Shown: positions 24,739 to 33,986, numbered from the stretch's first letter. The stretch is 64,000 bases of DNA from Spartinivicinus poritis (GCF_028858535.1 NZ_JAPMOU010000009.1:62001-126000); one strand, 5' to 3'. A program made the numbers and translations. The notes: generated by a model not told the origin, from the sequence alone.

Positions 24739-25575
24739 GTGCGTATAGATGCCTTGTTTGATATAGGTAAATATGATGAAGCAGAAAAGCAAATACGCCA
24801 GCAGCTTACCCAAGACCCTGAAGATGCTTATTGGTTGCTTAATTTAGGTCGAGTGTTAATGTGCCAAGAAAATTATCAAGCAGCAGAAGAAGCATTGCTA
24901 AAATCATTAGGTTTCAACCCTGATTTTGGTGGTGCTTACTATTTACTTAGCTTTACCAGTCACTGTTTAAGTAAATTTACCCTTGAACTTGACTACGCTA
25001 AAAAAGCAGCAGAGATTGACCCAGAAGACCCAGATTTCCTACAACGTTTAGCCAAGGCACACTTGCAAAATGGTGAAATTAAGCAAGCACATACCATACT
25101 TCAACAAGTCATCAAACTTGAACCTGATAGCGAAGAAGCCTTTCGTTTATTAGGTGATATTGAGCTTGAACAAGAAAAATATGCTGCAGCTGAACATGCT
25201 TATCGAGAAGCACTTAAGTATGACCCTGAAGACATCAGCTTACTAAATGGTTTCGCTAGGAGTTTAATAGCCCAAAAAAGAAAACTTCGCGACGCTATTG
25301 ATGTACTTTACAACATTGTCCAACTCGACCCTACCAACAAGGTAATCACCCAGAATTTATATTTTGCTATCAGAGAGTGGATCGATAAAAATACTATTAA
25401 AGGCAAAAGAAAATCAGCATTAACTGATTTACCAGAACCGCTCCAACTTTTTTATAAAGACTATAAACAACGGTCATCTATCTTTGAAGCCTGGGGTAAA
25501 TACAGCTGGGGTTTAGCCTGGTTTGGAGCTTTAGCATTAATGACTTATTTATTCTCGCTCATTGAAAAAACATAA
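24739..25575 (+). CDS. TPR-repeat protein with C-terminal membrane anchor, 5' end cut by IS
   Basis: 278 aa from GTG 24739. At least five TPR units (DAYWLLNLGRVLMCQENYQA; AYREALKYDPEDISLLNGFA) and a C-terminal hydrophobic stretch (FGALALMTYLFSLI). The frame stays open upstream into the IS inverted repeat 25 bp away with no SD before the GTG, so the original N-terminus was probably lost to the insertion. Confidence 0.75.
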   Translation: MRIDALFDIGKYDEAEKQIRQQLTQDPEDAYWLLNLGRVLMCQENYQAAEEALLKSLGFNPDFGGAYYLLSFTSHCLSKFTLELDYAKKAAEIDPEDPDFLQRLAKAHLQNGEIKQAHTILQQVIKLEPDSEEAFRLLGDIELEQEKYAAAEHAYREALKYDPEDISLLNGFARSLIAQKRKLRDAIDVLYNIVQLDPTNKVITQNLYFAIREWIDKNTIKGKRKSALTDLPEPLQLFYKDYKQRSSIFEAWGKYSWGLAWFGALALMTYLFSLIEKT

Positions 25576-25604
25576 TCAACTACTGTACAAAAAATAGCAA
25601 AATA

Positions 25605-26363
25605 TCATTTAATAGAGTCATACTCTCCATTGTTATATGACTCTATCATTTTCCGATACTTTTCTGAATGCATTAGAGTATCAAGACCTTTATTAAATTT
25701 CATCAATATTTTTTTATTGCTTGATCTTTTTTTTGACAACATCAACCGATATATATTTTTCGATATAATTTTCTCTGAATGTGTTAAAAGGTCTTTTTCC
25801 AGAGGAAACTCTGTTCGCAACACATGGTCTGCCACCATTTTATTATAGGGAAAACCATCCACTCGTTGTTTAAGTAACAATAACAAGCTATGTTTAATAT
25901 CCTTAGCACGTATAAACTTGATTTTATCGTTACCTTCATGCTCATGCCAACCTCCAAGGGTAGACCCTAGTGGAATGGCAAAACGCAACCCATACAGATC
26001 ACTGAACTCTTTCCAATTAAGTTGTTTATCACGACGATAATACAACACTTCCCCTAAGGACATAACCGGCTTGCTAAACCAGGCAAACTTTTCTCGTTCA
26101 GGTGTTTTCATCCATACGACTGACCCTGACACTTTTCCTGTCCTCACATCATGTTCTGCCCTACCCCATGGTAAAAACAAGTATTGAGTATGAATACCCT
26201 CTTCTGCAAAAGCCTCAGTTACAATATGCGAGGCAAAACCAAAATAGGGTAAGTTTTGTGATAAAAAAGGCGCCCACTCGCCATTTGCTAGCTCAATAAA
26301 ATTTTGTGCTTTGGTTGATAGTGAATAATAAAGAAGGAGAAGGATAAAAAAATAGTTTTTCAT
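25605..26363 (-). CDS. Periplasmic solute-binding protein (family 3 type)
   Basis: 252 aa. Signal peptide MKNYFFILLLLYYSLSTKAQ. Then the family 3 fold: EWAPFLSQNLPYFGFASHIV, WGRAEHDVRTGKVSG, FSKPVMSLGEVLYYRR and YGLRFAIPLGST. Such orphan proteins without a transporter are common in marine gammaproteobacteria and may serve sensing. Ligand unknown; amino acids are the usual guess. A 15-bp hairpin lies 79 bp upstream of its start. Confidence 0.82.
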   Translation of the reverse strand: MKNYFFILLLLYYSLSTKAQNFIELANGEWAPFLSQNLPYFGFASHIVTEAFAEEGIHTQYLFLPWGRAEHDVRTGKVSGSVVWMKTPEREKFAWFSKPVMSLGEVLYYRRDKQLNWKEFSDLYGLRFAIPLGSTLGGWHEHEGNDKIKFIRAKDIKHSLLLLLKQRVDGFPYNKMVADHVLRTEFPLEKDLLTHSEKIISKNIYRLMLSKKRSSNKKILMKFNKGLDTLMHSEKYRKMIESYNNGEYDSIK

Positions 26364-26441
26364 TATATGATGAGATAGCCAGACCTACCTATTTACTAAA
26401 GCATAGCAGACAGTTACACCTACTATACTTATCATGAAAAA

Positions 26442-26481
26442 GTATGTTGTTACATTTCTTATCATCAATGTAACAACATAC
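26442..26481. repeat. Perfect 15-bp inverted repeat
   Basis: GTATGTTGTTACATT (26442-26456) pairs with AATGTAACAACATAC (26467-26481) around a 10-base loop. It is the strongest hairpin in the 408-bp gap upstream of the binding-protein gene. No T run follows, so it is more likely an operator or structured RNA than a terminator. Confidence 0.75.
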
Positions 26482-26771
26482 AACCATCCCTCTTTTTATG
26501 AGGGTGTTGAAAATAAGTCTAGTGTCCAATATGGAATAACAGGATATTCTTCCACCGCTCTTGAAGTGCCATCCCTGCCCCATCAAGAGCTAAAGCGACT
26601 TCCTTATCACAGCTACAGAACATCCCGTTGCCCCATATCCGCTAGCTTTTGCGACAACCTCTTATATAGGAGGAAGAGTGGTATTACCAAAAAACCTATT
26701 AACCTTATTGGAGGTTTTTATAACTGTATTGCAACAGAAGTGATTTGCCTAACCAACAGAGAATAGCCACC

Positions 26772-27026
26772 CTACCTGGTAAACTCAGTTGGCTTTTCTA
26801 ACTCATATATTGATTCAGAAATTTCATCTACTTTGTTGGCAATCAGCGCTTGGGCATCGTAGATACCACGATTATAAAAATATGCCCCTATTTCTTCGGA
26901 GAAAAAGTCAATAAGAAATTCAGCATCAAAACCACCAATTTCCTGATCTAACTCTTCCAAAAAATACATCTTGACCTTTTGTATCAAAATATCCTTTTCA
27001 TTTTTACTAAATTTTATATCTGACAA
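26772..27026 (-). CDS. DUF2164 family protein
   Basis: 84 aa. Matches the DUF2164 pattern as I know it: FSKNEKDILIQKVKMYFLEE, then LDQEIGGFDAEFLIDFFSEE, YNRGIYDAQ and YELEKPT. Function unknown; cytoplasmic. SD AAGGAG before ATG. A partial second copy of its 3' end sits at 20196-20291. Confidence 0.85.
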   Translation of the reverse strand: MSDIKFSKNEKDILIQKVKMYFLEELDQEIGGFDAEFLIDFFSEEIGAYFYNRGIYDAQALIANKVDEISESIYELEKPTEFTR

Positions 27027-27071
27027 TATCTATCTCCTTATTTAGGCTCAAATAATACTCCAACCGTTAGC

Positions 27072-27884
27072 CTACTGGTGTACCACTAGTGATGAAATTA
27101 CATTTTTAACCAGTGCTGAGAATTTTTCAGGGTTCTCTTGTGGCAGCATATGTCCTTCCCCTACTATTTTTTTAACTTCAATAGCTTCCGATAATGTTGC
27201 AGTGCTTGTGGAAACAAGCCTGAAAATGTCACGTGTTTGCGAGCCAAATCCAATAACCAATGGGTTGCGTATATTTGATACGTTGGTGCAGGTTATTTCA
27301 GGCTGTTCTTGTTGGTTAAGTTGATAAGCCAATGTATATGCTTTCGACAGTTGCAGCTCTCTTATCGCCAAGTGTTGGCTTTTAAAATACCCTTGTTTAT
27401 TCCCTGAAGCATCAATAAGCGTTTCCACTGCAAGCTCAAGCTTTCCTTCGGAAAAGTGTTTAAACACCTTTCCAAACATGGTATTTGCATCTGATAACCA
27501 CATTTCCATTTCTTGTTCTGCTAAACATCCAGGAAAACCTGGTTCATATAGGAAAATACCTGAAATATTTTCTACCTTATGCTGTAAAAGCATATTAAGT
27601 ACTACATCAGCGCCATAAGACCAGCCAACAATATTAATTGGCTTATCAGTAGAAAGTTTGGCAAGTAATTCTGCTAAATCATTTGCGTGGGTATTTAATC
27701 CAAAGTCCCCTTTATCCTCATCCTCACCATTAAAATAACGCAGCGTAACTGAAATGACTTCATAGTCAGCCTTAAGGTGGTTAATATGCGGTAACCACAT
27801 GGTTGCATCTGTGAGAGCACCATGTACCAATATTAAATACTCTCCCGAACCTTGCTTTATATACTTCATTTTCGCTTTATCCAA
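27072..27884 (-). CDS. Alpha/beta hydrolase
   Basis: 270 aa. Oxyanion region YLILVHGALTDATMWLPHI, nucleophile elbow GWSYGAD (Ser near 95), catalytic His in GEGHMLPQENPEKF near the C-terminus. No signal peptide, so cytoplasmic. Substrate unknown. Single gene, 46 bp after the DUF2164 start region. Confidence 0.87.
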   Translation of the reverse strand: MDKAKMKYIKQGSGEYLILVHGALTDATMWLPHINHLKADYEVISVTLRYFNGEDEDKGDFGLNTHANDLAELLAKLSTDKPINIVGWSYGADVVLNMLLQHKVENISGIFLYEPGFPGCLAEQEMEMWLSDANTMFGKVFKHFSEGKLELAVETLIDASGNKQGYFKSQHLAIRELQLSKAYTLAYQLNQQEQPEITCTNVSNIRNPLVIGFGSQTRDIFRLVSTSTATLSEAIEVKKIVGEGHMLPQENPEKFSALVKNVISSLVVHQ

Positions 27885-28076
27885 TTTTGAGCATAAACAC
27901 TAGGGCCTTCGGCAAAACTCACTGAGTTTCAGTGCTTATTTTTTCAAAGTGAATAATATAACTCCACACACTTGTGGTAAAGCTGGCAGCCTTTCCAAAT
28001 AACCTTATTGACGGACAAAAGGCCAAAAACAGCAAACTATACCCTTCTTTCTAGGTTTTGTTATCTTCATTCCTCG

Positions 28077-28157
28077 CCCCAATCACCTATTATTTATAGG
28101 CTCATGGGGTCTCGTCATTTGATGGCCGCACCTAAAAACCATTCGTATTGGGTATAT
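28077..28157. repeat. Dispersed intergenic repeat, copy B
   Basis: Matches copy A (4124-4205) in order: CCCCAATCACCTATTA, TTATAGGCTCATGGGG, TCGTCATTTGATGGC, CCTAAAAACC, TATTGGGTATAT. It lies in the 388-bp gap before the MarR gene. Confidence 0.7.
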
Positions 28158-28231
28158 CAGCAGAAAATTATTAGAGGTGCCCCAAAGTCACCTTAACAGT
28201 GATATAGCATTTGACAACGACGTAACATTTG

Positions 28232-28246
28232 GTTAGTTTAACTAAC
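28232..28246. promoter_or_regulatory. MarR operator candidate, site 1
   Basis: Palindrome GTTAGTTTAACTAAC, 26 bp before the MarR start. GTTAG-N5-CTAAC is repeated before the methyltransferase gene at 28851. Confidence 0.65.
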
Positions 28247-28272
28247 AAACTAGTGAGAAGTGATGGTCGATC

Positions 28273-28713
28273 ATGAAGTTAGATGAGTCTCTGGATTGCT
28301 TTCACCGTTATTTGGCTCGGCTGTGGAACCAGGACCAACAGCAAGCAGAGTTAAGTTTTAATGAATATGAATACTTAACCTGCTTAGCCGTTATTGAAGG
28401 TATTTGCGATGCCCACCAAGACACTGTATTTGATGGGCCGCACCTGACTGATTTAGCGGCAAAAATGCAAGTAAAGCGGGCATCAGCCAGTACCATGGTC
28501 AATAAACTGGAAAAGCGTGGTCTTATCCAGCGAGTACAATGTCGTTACGATGCCAGAGCCCAGCATGTACTCGTGACCAAAGCCGGGATGGCGTTGGTAC
28601 GCAAAGAGCAGGCGATTTATAAAAATATGGCTACTGCTATTAAACAGCAATTAACCAAGGAGGAATATCGACTGTTTGAGAAGGTGATGGATAAGGTGTG
28701 TAAACACTTTTAG
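28273..28713 (+). CDS. MarR-family regulator
   Basis: 146 aa winged-helix protein. HTH in LTDLAAKMQVKRASASTMVN, wing KRGLIQRVQCRYDARAQHVL. Binds DNA as a dimer and usually represses itself and a neighbour until a ligand binds. The same 15-bp palindrome lies before it and before the next gene, so it probably controls the methyltransferase. Confidence 0.9.
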   Translation: MKLDESLDCFHRYLARLWNQDQQQAELSFNEYEYLTCLAVIEGICDAHQDTVFDGPHLTDLAAKMQVKRASASTMVNKLEKRGLIQRVQCRYDARAQHVLVTKAGMALVRKEQAIYKNMATAIKQQLTKEEYRLFEKVMDKVCKHF

Positions 28714-28749
28714 AGGTTGTTGTATTATTTTAATTTAAAATCCCCCCTA

Positions 28750-28774
28750 CCCCTCCTTTGCCAAAGGGGGGGGG
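28750..28774. repeat. GC-rich palindrome after the MarR gene
   Basis: CCTTTG/CAAAGG core extended by C and G runs. It may act as terminator or be a dispersed palindrome. Similar in kind to 29559-29584. Confidence 0.5.
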
Positions 28775-28850
28775 AATTAGAGCTTTAGCGGAAAGGAGTA
28801 AATAGCACCACCTGAGATAGATGTTTTAAGATTTATTTTTTAATCAAATA

Positions 28851-28865
28851 GTTAGTTAGCCTAAC
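28851..28865. promoter_or_regulatory. MarR operator candidate, site 2
   Basis: GTTAGTTAGCCTAAC, same half-sites and 5-bp spacing as site 1, 43 bp before the methyltransferase ATG. Confidence 0.65.
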
Positions 28866-28908
28866 AAAATACCTAACCATTTATTAAATAAAGTATGGAG
28901 CTTGAAAA

Positions 28909-29514
28909 ATGAACCCAGAATTTTGGAATCATTATTACCAAGAACAATCTACCATTTGGACCCAGCCAGATGAGGTATTTGCCACAGAAGTGGCTGAGTT
29001 AACCCCAGGTAATGCATTGGAATTAGGTGCCGGGGAAGGTGCAGACTGTTTGTTTTTAGCTAAATCTGGTTGGCAAGTGACTGCCATTGATTTTTCTCAA
29101 AAAGCCATCGATAGAATTAACCAACAGGCAGATAAACAGCAGATAACAATTAATACCGAGGTAAGCAATATTTTAACTTATCAGCCAAAGCAACAGTTTG
29201 ACTTAGTATATATGGTGTTTATCCACTTACCTCTGGCAGAAAGAAAACAGATGCTGGCTAATGCTATTAACGCTTTAGCCCCTGGTGGTACCCTACTCTT
29301 TATCGGTATTGCTAGCAGCGATATGAACTGCGACCAGGATATTTCCCACCTGTTTTCTCCAGCCAAGGATATTGCTGCACTGTTATTAGCGGTAGCACCC
29401 GACCTATACATAGACAAACAAGGTCATCTTAACCGAGCAATCCCAATGCCAGACAAACAATCGTTTAAAGCTGAAACCATTATTGTGAAAGCCAAAAAGT
29501 TAAGGGACAAATAG
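28909..29514 (+). CDS. Class I SAM-dependent methyltransferase
   Basis: 201 aa. Motif I NALELGAGEGADCLFLAKSG, motif II VTAIDFSQKAID, then YMVFIHLPLAERKQML. Resembles TehB/thiopurine-type small-molecule methyltransferases (start FWNHYYQEQSTIW). Probably detoxifies a compound sensed by the MarR protein upstream; this is inference from the shared operator. Confidence 0.87.
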   Translation: MNPEFWNHYYQEQSTIWTQPDEVFATEVAELTPGNALELGAGEGADCLFLAKSGWQVTAIDFSQKAIDRINQQADKQQITINTEVSNILTYQPKQQFDLVYMVFIHLPLAERKQMLANAINALAPGGTLLFIGIASSDMNCDQDISHLFSPAKDIAALLLAVAPDLYIDKQGHLNRAIPMPDKQSFKAETIIVKAKKLRDK

Positions 29515-29558
29515 CCAATGTCTATACCCATTACGAAAGGTATTTTTAGCCTCACCCC

Positions 29559-29584
29559 AGCCCTCTCCCAAAGGGAGAGGGAGC
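29559..29584. repeat. REP-like dispersed palindrome
   Basis: CCCTCTCCC-AAA-GGGAGAGGG, in a CTCACCCCAG context, a widely dispersed palindrome in bacterial genomes. It lies in the gap after the methyltransferase gene. Confidence 0.75.
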
Positions 29585-29808
29585 TAAAAGTGACTTTCGC
29601 GACGACCCTCCCCCCAGAGAGAAGGGATTTGATTTGAAGTGCTTTTGCGACAGCCTTAATGCGAAAGGTACATGTTTATTACCAGTCATAATCAGTAATT
29701 GACACTATAGTACCAATTTATTCTATTTTCTTTTACGAGGTTCTCCTACACTTATAAGCTACCAACGCAACACCTTTTCAAACGGTAGAGAGCAAACAGG
29801 GAGCGGTT

Positions 29809-31599
29809 ATGAAAGCCATGACTAAAGGACTAGTCACACTACTCTTGTTTTATTGTGTCACTCTGGCTGGTCACGCAAAACTAGTAGAGTTTGTTTTAAC
29901 TAACCAGGAATTATTACTAGACAGGGATAGTCAGCCTTATAATGATTACCTTAGCCAATTAAATAAACAACTGGGGCAACCGCAATCCATAAATACGCTA
30001 GCCATTATTCAGTTAAATAGCCACAACCAAACAGTGAAGATAGAGCAGTTAACGAGCCCATTAGTGTTAAGAGGAGAAATGTTCAACCCACAAACTGGGC
30101 TTATTGAGTCAGTGACTAACCAACCATTAGCCACTGGTAACCTTTACCTGGATATTGATGAAAACGAGGGCATAAATAAAATATTGATTTTTTCACCTAA
30201 AACTATGCCTGAAACTGGCTTAACTTGGCAATTTTCTACTGAGCGTAATGTAGCTTTGACCAATATTGGAATTAAAGAAAAAATCGGAGAGTCCGTTTTT
30301 AAGCTGGTTGATAATGGCCCATCCAGTAACCGGGTCGACTTGGTATTTGTAGCAGAAGGCTATACTCAAAATGAAATTGCTCGCTTTAAAGAGGATTTAA
30401 CTGCCGTCGTTAACGGTTTTTTTGAAGAGCATCCGATAAGCCTGTATAAAAGCTATTTTAATGTGTGGGGCGTTGAATCAATCAGCAATCAATCTGGTGC
30501 TGGCTATAGTTATCCCAAAGACACCCGCTTCAAGTCGTATTTTAATTGCTATAATATCGACCGGCTGTTGTGTGTTGATATTAGTGAAGTGCAAAAATAT
30601 GTCTCTCAGCGTTTAAGCAGTCATTCTCGGGATATTATTGTGGTAGTGGTCAATACTGACAAATATGGCGGCTCTGGCGGTGCTGTTGCTACCATGTCAC
30701 TCCACTCATCAGCGGTTGATTTAGCCTTACATGAAGTGGCACATACCTTTGGTTTACTAGCGGATGAATACGACTACGGCAGTTGCCGAGTAGCTCCCGC
30801 TTCAGAAGCCAATGTCACCAATAATCGTTCAGGCAACAAATGGTCCCATTGGTTTGATGTCGCTAACAATGTCAACGTGTTTGAAGGAGCGAAATACTGC
30901 CGTTATGGTATGTATCGCCCAACGAATAATTCACTAATGCGTGCATTAGGTCAGCCATTTTATGCCGTCAACAGTGAACAACTTATACGACGAATTTACA
31001 GTTTTACTACACCGCTCTCATCACAAACGCCTAATACCAAAACAATTAATATTAGCACACAACAACAGCAGGCTTTTTCTGCCTCCCTACTTCAGCCGAC
31101 CACCAAGACAGTCACAGCAAAATGGCAATTAAATGATAAGCAGGTAAGTTCAGCAACTGACTTTACCTTTATGGGTAACAATTACCCACCCGGTACTTAC
31201 CAACTAACAGTAGAAGCACAAGATAAGACAAAGCATGTTATTGTCGACCGCAACAATCGACTTAAAGATGCTTTTACCTGGACAATTAATTTAAAAGCAG
31301 GCAGCCATCAGTGTCATACACCGGCCTCTCCCACCCACTTAACCGCTCAAATTCTTGATAAAAACACTTTTCAATTATCTTGGTTAGCCCCTGAGCACGC
31401 CCAGCACTATACTGTTCAACGGCTAATCGAAGGAACCTGGCAAGATGAAGTGAGTACTACAGCAACTATGACAGAAATATCCAATCTCGCCCCTGAAAGT
31501 GAGCAACTGGTTCGGGTAATTGGTGCGAATGGTTGTGATGAGATGGGTAAAGCATCAGAGCCACTTGAAGTCTCACTTAAGCGCACCCTTAATTTTTAA
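29809..31599 (+). CDS. Secreted M64 (IgA-peptidase-like) metallopeptidase
   Basis: 596 aa. Signal peptide (LVTLLLFYCVTLAGHA-K). Peptidase M64 signature: DLVFVAEGYTQNEIARFKED, and the zinc site LALHEVAHTFGLLADEYDYG (HExxH near residue 308). A C-terminal fibronectin-III-like domain at about 505-590 may bind a surface. Proteolysis outside the cell is expected. Single gene, with a strong hairpin 31 bp after its stop. Confidence 0.9.
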   Translation: MKAMTKGLVTLLLFYCVTLAGHAKLVEFVLTNQELLLDRDSQPYNDYLSQLNKQLGQPQSINTLAIIQLNSHNQTVKIEQLTSPLVLRGEMFNPQTGLIESVTNQPLATGNLYLDIDENEGINKILIFSPKTMPETGLTWQFSTERNVALTNIGIKEKIGESVFKLVDNGPSSNRVDLVFVAEGYTQNEIARFKEDLTAVVNGFFEEHPISLYKSYFNVWGVESISNQSGAGYSYPKDTRFKSYFNCYNIDRLLCVDISEVQKYVSQRLSSHSRDIIVVVVNTDKYGGSGGAVATMSLHSSAVDLALHEVAHTFGLLADEYDYGSCRVAPASEANVTNNRSGNKWSHWFDVANNVNVFEGAKYCRYGMYRPTNNSLMRALGQPFYAVNSEQLIRRIYSFTTPLSSQTPNTKTINISTQQQQAFSASLLQPTTKTVTAKWQLNDKQVSSATDFTFMGNNYPPGTYQLTVEAQDKTKHVIVDRNNRLKDAFTWTINLKAGSHQCHTPASPTHLTAQILDKNTFQLSWLAPEHAQHYTVQRLIEGTWQDEVSTTATMTEISNLAPESEQLVRVIGANGCDEMGKASEPLEVSLKRTLNF

Positions 31600-31630
31600 T
31601 ATCAACTGAAATTGTTAATATTCACTGAAA

Positions 31631-31662
31631 GGTACCTTTAAAAGGATTCTTTTGAAGGTACC
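31631..31662. terminator. Hairpin after the M64 peptidase gene
   Basis: GGTACCTT/AAGGTACC with a second inner pairing AAAAG/CTTTT. A 32-bp near-perfect palindrome; no T run, so termination is likely but not certain. Confidence 0.6.
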
Positions 31663-31820
31663 CCAAAATAGTAATATTTTTGTTTTACAAATTACCTTCT
31701 GAATTTTTTATTACACCAGATAGCTTCCGATAGCCTAGCTAGCACTTTTTATTTCAATTCGTGCTGCTATTACTAACCTCACAGTAGTATGTTAGCACCC
31801 TAAAAACCTTTCTCTGTGAC

Positions 31821-31860
31821 TATATTTATAGGTTGATAGCGATTCGTCGTTTGATAGTCT
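31821..31860. repeat. Dispersed intergenic repeat, copy C (diverged)
   Basis: TATTTATAGG, then TTGATAG and TTCGTCGTTTGATAG align with copies A and B. CTAAAAACC here precedes the core instead of following it. Confidence 0.45.
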
Positions 31861-31997
31861 TTCCTCAATTCAGGTAGTTTCAGCCAAATGTTATGTATAT
31901 CGCAATATTAACCATCATTCAGTTAAAAACATCGTTTAGTTTGTTGATTACCACGACATATTCAGGTTAATTTTTATAGCAACTATCAACTATTGGC

Positions 31998-32255
31998 ATG
32001 AAGAGATATCCACTTATGTTAGGCAGTATGGGTTTAGTATTTTTTTGGTTATTACGTAAAACATTTGAATGGACACTGGTAACTGCAGCAGTATTGACAT
32101 ACGCTGAAATTGGTCCTGGTGGAGAAGCCGTTGCTGAATTAATCAATACTTTTCAAGAAGTGCTGCGCAATATTGATTGGCAAAACATCTTTCAACAATT
32201 AACCAACACAGTAAAAGCACTGATGCAGTCAATATCAGAAACCGTTGTTAATTAA
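31998..32255 (+). CDS. Unknown small membrane protein
   Basis: 85 aa. One or two hydrophobic segments at about 5-38 (LMLGSMGLVFFWLL; WTLVTAAVLTYAEIG) and an amphipathic C-terminal helix (FQEVLRNIDWQNIFQQLTNT). Not recognised. SD GAAGAGA is weak. It is convergent with the HNH gene, 7 bp apart. Confidence 0.6.
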   Translation: MKRYPLMLGSMGLVFFWLLRKTFEWTLVTAAVLTYAEIGPGGEAVAELINTFQEVLRNIDWQNIFQQLTNTVKALMQSISETVVN

Positions 32256-32262
32256 AGCCTAG

Positions 32263-32814
32263 CTACATTTGCCAACAACGCTGGCCGGTAAAGCGTGATC
32301 GTAAATACTCCATCTGGTCGCCACGAATTTGACGGTTAGCTAAATACATAAACTCAAACACATTAGGCTCAAAAGGTACTGCTAATAATTCCATTCCTGC
32401 TTGTTCTGGAGTTCTGCCGCCTTTATGGTGGTTACAACGTTGGCAAGCGGCGACTACATTTTTCCATACATCCTTGCCACCTTGTACTTTTGGCACAATA
32501 TGATCCCGGGTCAACTCCGTTTCTTTAAACGTATTGCCACAGTACATACACAAATAGTCGTCACGACGAAATAACAGTGCATTATTTAAACCAGGCACAA
32601 AGTTTTGTCGACGATGTTCCCCCATACAGGCAATGATGGGGTCCATATTGATTTCAGAGCGAACGCCAAACTTGTTGATTCCTCCAACAATACGTAGTGG
32701 CTGCTCACCGATACTCCATAACACTTGCTGTTTAACATACAAGGTGGCTGCTTCTTCTCGGCTTATCCATGCGGTCGGCAACCCGGATTTATTCAACCTT
32801 AATACACGAATCAT
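32263..32814 (-). CDS. HNH endonuclease
   Basis: 183 aa from ATG 32814; the upstream ATG 32832 is less likely. HNH domain: YLCMYCGNTFKETELTRDHI, then VPKVQGGKDVWKNVVAACQRCN and HHKGGRTP, with two CxxC-type pairs for zinc. The full pattern matches stand-alone chromosomal HNH proteins common in proteobacteria. Role in DNA metabolism unknown. Confidence 0.88.
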   Translation of the reverse strand: MIRVLRLNKSGLPTAWISREEAATLYVKQQVLWSIGEQPLRIVGGINKFGVRSEINMDPIIACMGEHRRQNFVPGLNNALLFRRDDYLCMYCGNTFKETELTRDHIVPKVQGGKDVWKNVVAACQRCNHHKGGRTPEQAGMELLAVPFEPNVFEFMYLANRQIRGDQMEYLRSRFTGQRCWQM

Positions 32815-32915
32815 ATTTACCCACCATTCCACCAGTCTGCTTCACACCTAATTACCCACAACTATTTTGACATAAAGGGCACTGCGAATGGCTTTAGCGT
32901 AGTGCCTAACAGCCC

Positions 32916-33036
32916 CTATTTGGCCCAGCCAGGCTTAAACGCGTGGTTTTCTAACTCAGACACCTCATCGTAACTGGCAACAGGCATAGGCCAACGAAAT
33001 GATGCTATCTTCTGATAGTTTCTCCCTTCTTTATGA
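32916..33036 (-). other. Possible short coding remnant
   Basis: A minus-strand frame reads CHKEGRNYQKIASFRWPMPV, then ASYDEVSELENHAFKPGWAK and stop. It looks protein-like but has no start and follows a stop. The rest of the 665-bp gap up to 33479 shows nothing else clear. Confidence 0.25.
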
Positions 33037-33479
33037 CATTTTTACCATTCACTTTGGTTATTGCTAAAAGTGTACTTATCTTGTCATATGACGGATTTGC
33101 ACATCCACTATGACTCATTCACTTTCTTATTTATAAACATAGCCTTACTCTTATATTCTGTCTTGCTGAATACTCAGGTTTAGAGGCGCTCTTTAAATAA
33201 ATATCAGCATTTAAACAACGTGTTGATCAATTAGAGATATGCACTAAACTAGTGAATAGAAGTAATATAAAACCAAACACTATTTCATTCATGTTAGTGA
33301 CTTAATATCAAGCAAACCTTAAACAATCTAACTCTTCCTAATAATCTGCTGCCCCATCAGTTCTTGTTTACCAAGAGCATCAAGTAGTAGGTTTAACCAT
33401 TTAGGAAAATACCAGCATGTGGTGAGAACAATGCAGGTGTTATAGATGCTTTTTGTAAATAGCGATTTTAGAGGAGCTC

Positions 33480-33773
33480 ATGCAGCAAAATAAGCTTTAT
33501 GTAGGGAATTTACCCTACTGCATCAACGAGTCACAGTTAGATGATCTGTTCTCTCAATACGGCGAAATTGACGACATTAAATTAATTTTAGACCGCGAAA
33601 CCGGGCGATCTAAAGGCTTTGCCTTCATTACCTTTGCCTCCGAGCAGGCTGCTAAACAAGCCCTGCAACACAATGGTATAGAAGTAGAAGGACGCACAAT
33701 TAAGGTAAATAAAGCCATTGATAATAACCGACAACGAAGCCGACGTAATTATACTGTACAACGAACCACTTAA
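33480..33773 (+). CDS. RRM RNA-binding protein
   Basis: 97 aa, one RNA-recognition motif: RNP2 KLYVGNLPY and RNP1 RSKGFAFITF, then a short basic tail (RQRSRRNY). Bacterial single-RRM proteins of this type bind RNA and are often cold- or stress-induced. SD GAGGAG before ATG. Single gene. Confidence 0.93.
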   Translation: MQQNKLYVGNLPYCINESQLDDLFSQYGEIDDIKLILDRETGRSKGFAFITFASEQAAKQALQHNGIEVEGRTIKVNKAIDNNRQRSRRNYTVQRTT

Positions 33774-33986
33774 TAAGCCTGAAAAATACGGTAACCTACC
33801 AAACTACCTAGGCTTGTGGTTTATGTGTAAAGTTGAATAGTCGTGTTCAGGGCCTTTTATTCTCTGGCATAGCACTTCGCACGCACTTTTCTATAAATAA
33901 TAGTGGGAAGGGCCGCGATAAAAGAAAAGCAACTCAGCCAATAACTAAATGATTGAAAAAAGTTGCCTTATGGTTTGTCCAGTCTG

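Noticed and set aside
26434-26766. 110-aa plus-strand frame starting MKKYVVTFLIINV
   Set aside because: It begins in the perfect hairpin, has no SD, and its composition does not look like a protein. Treated as chance.
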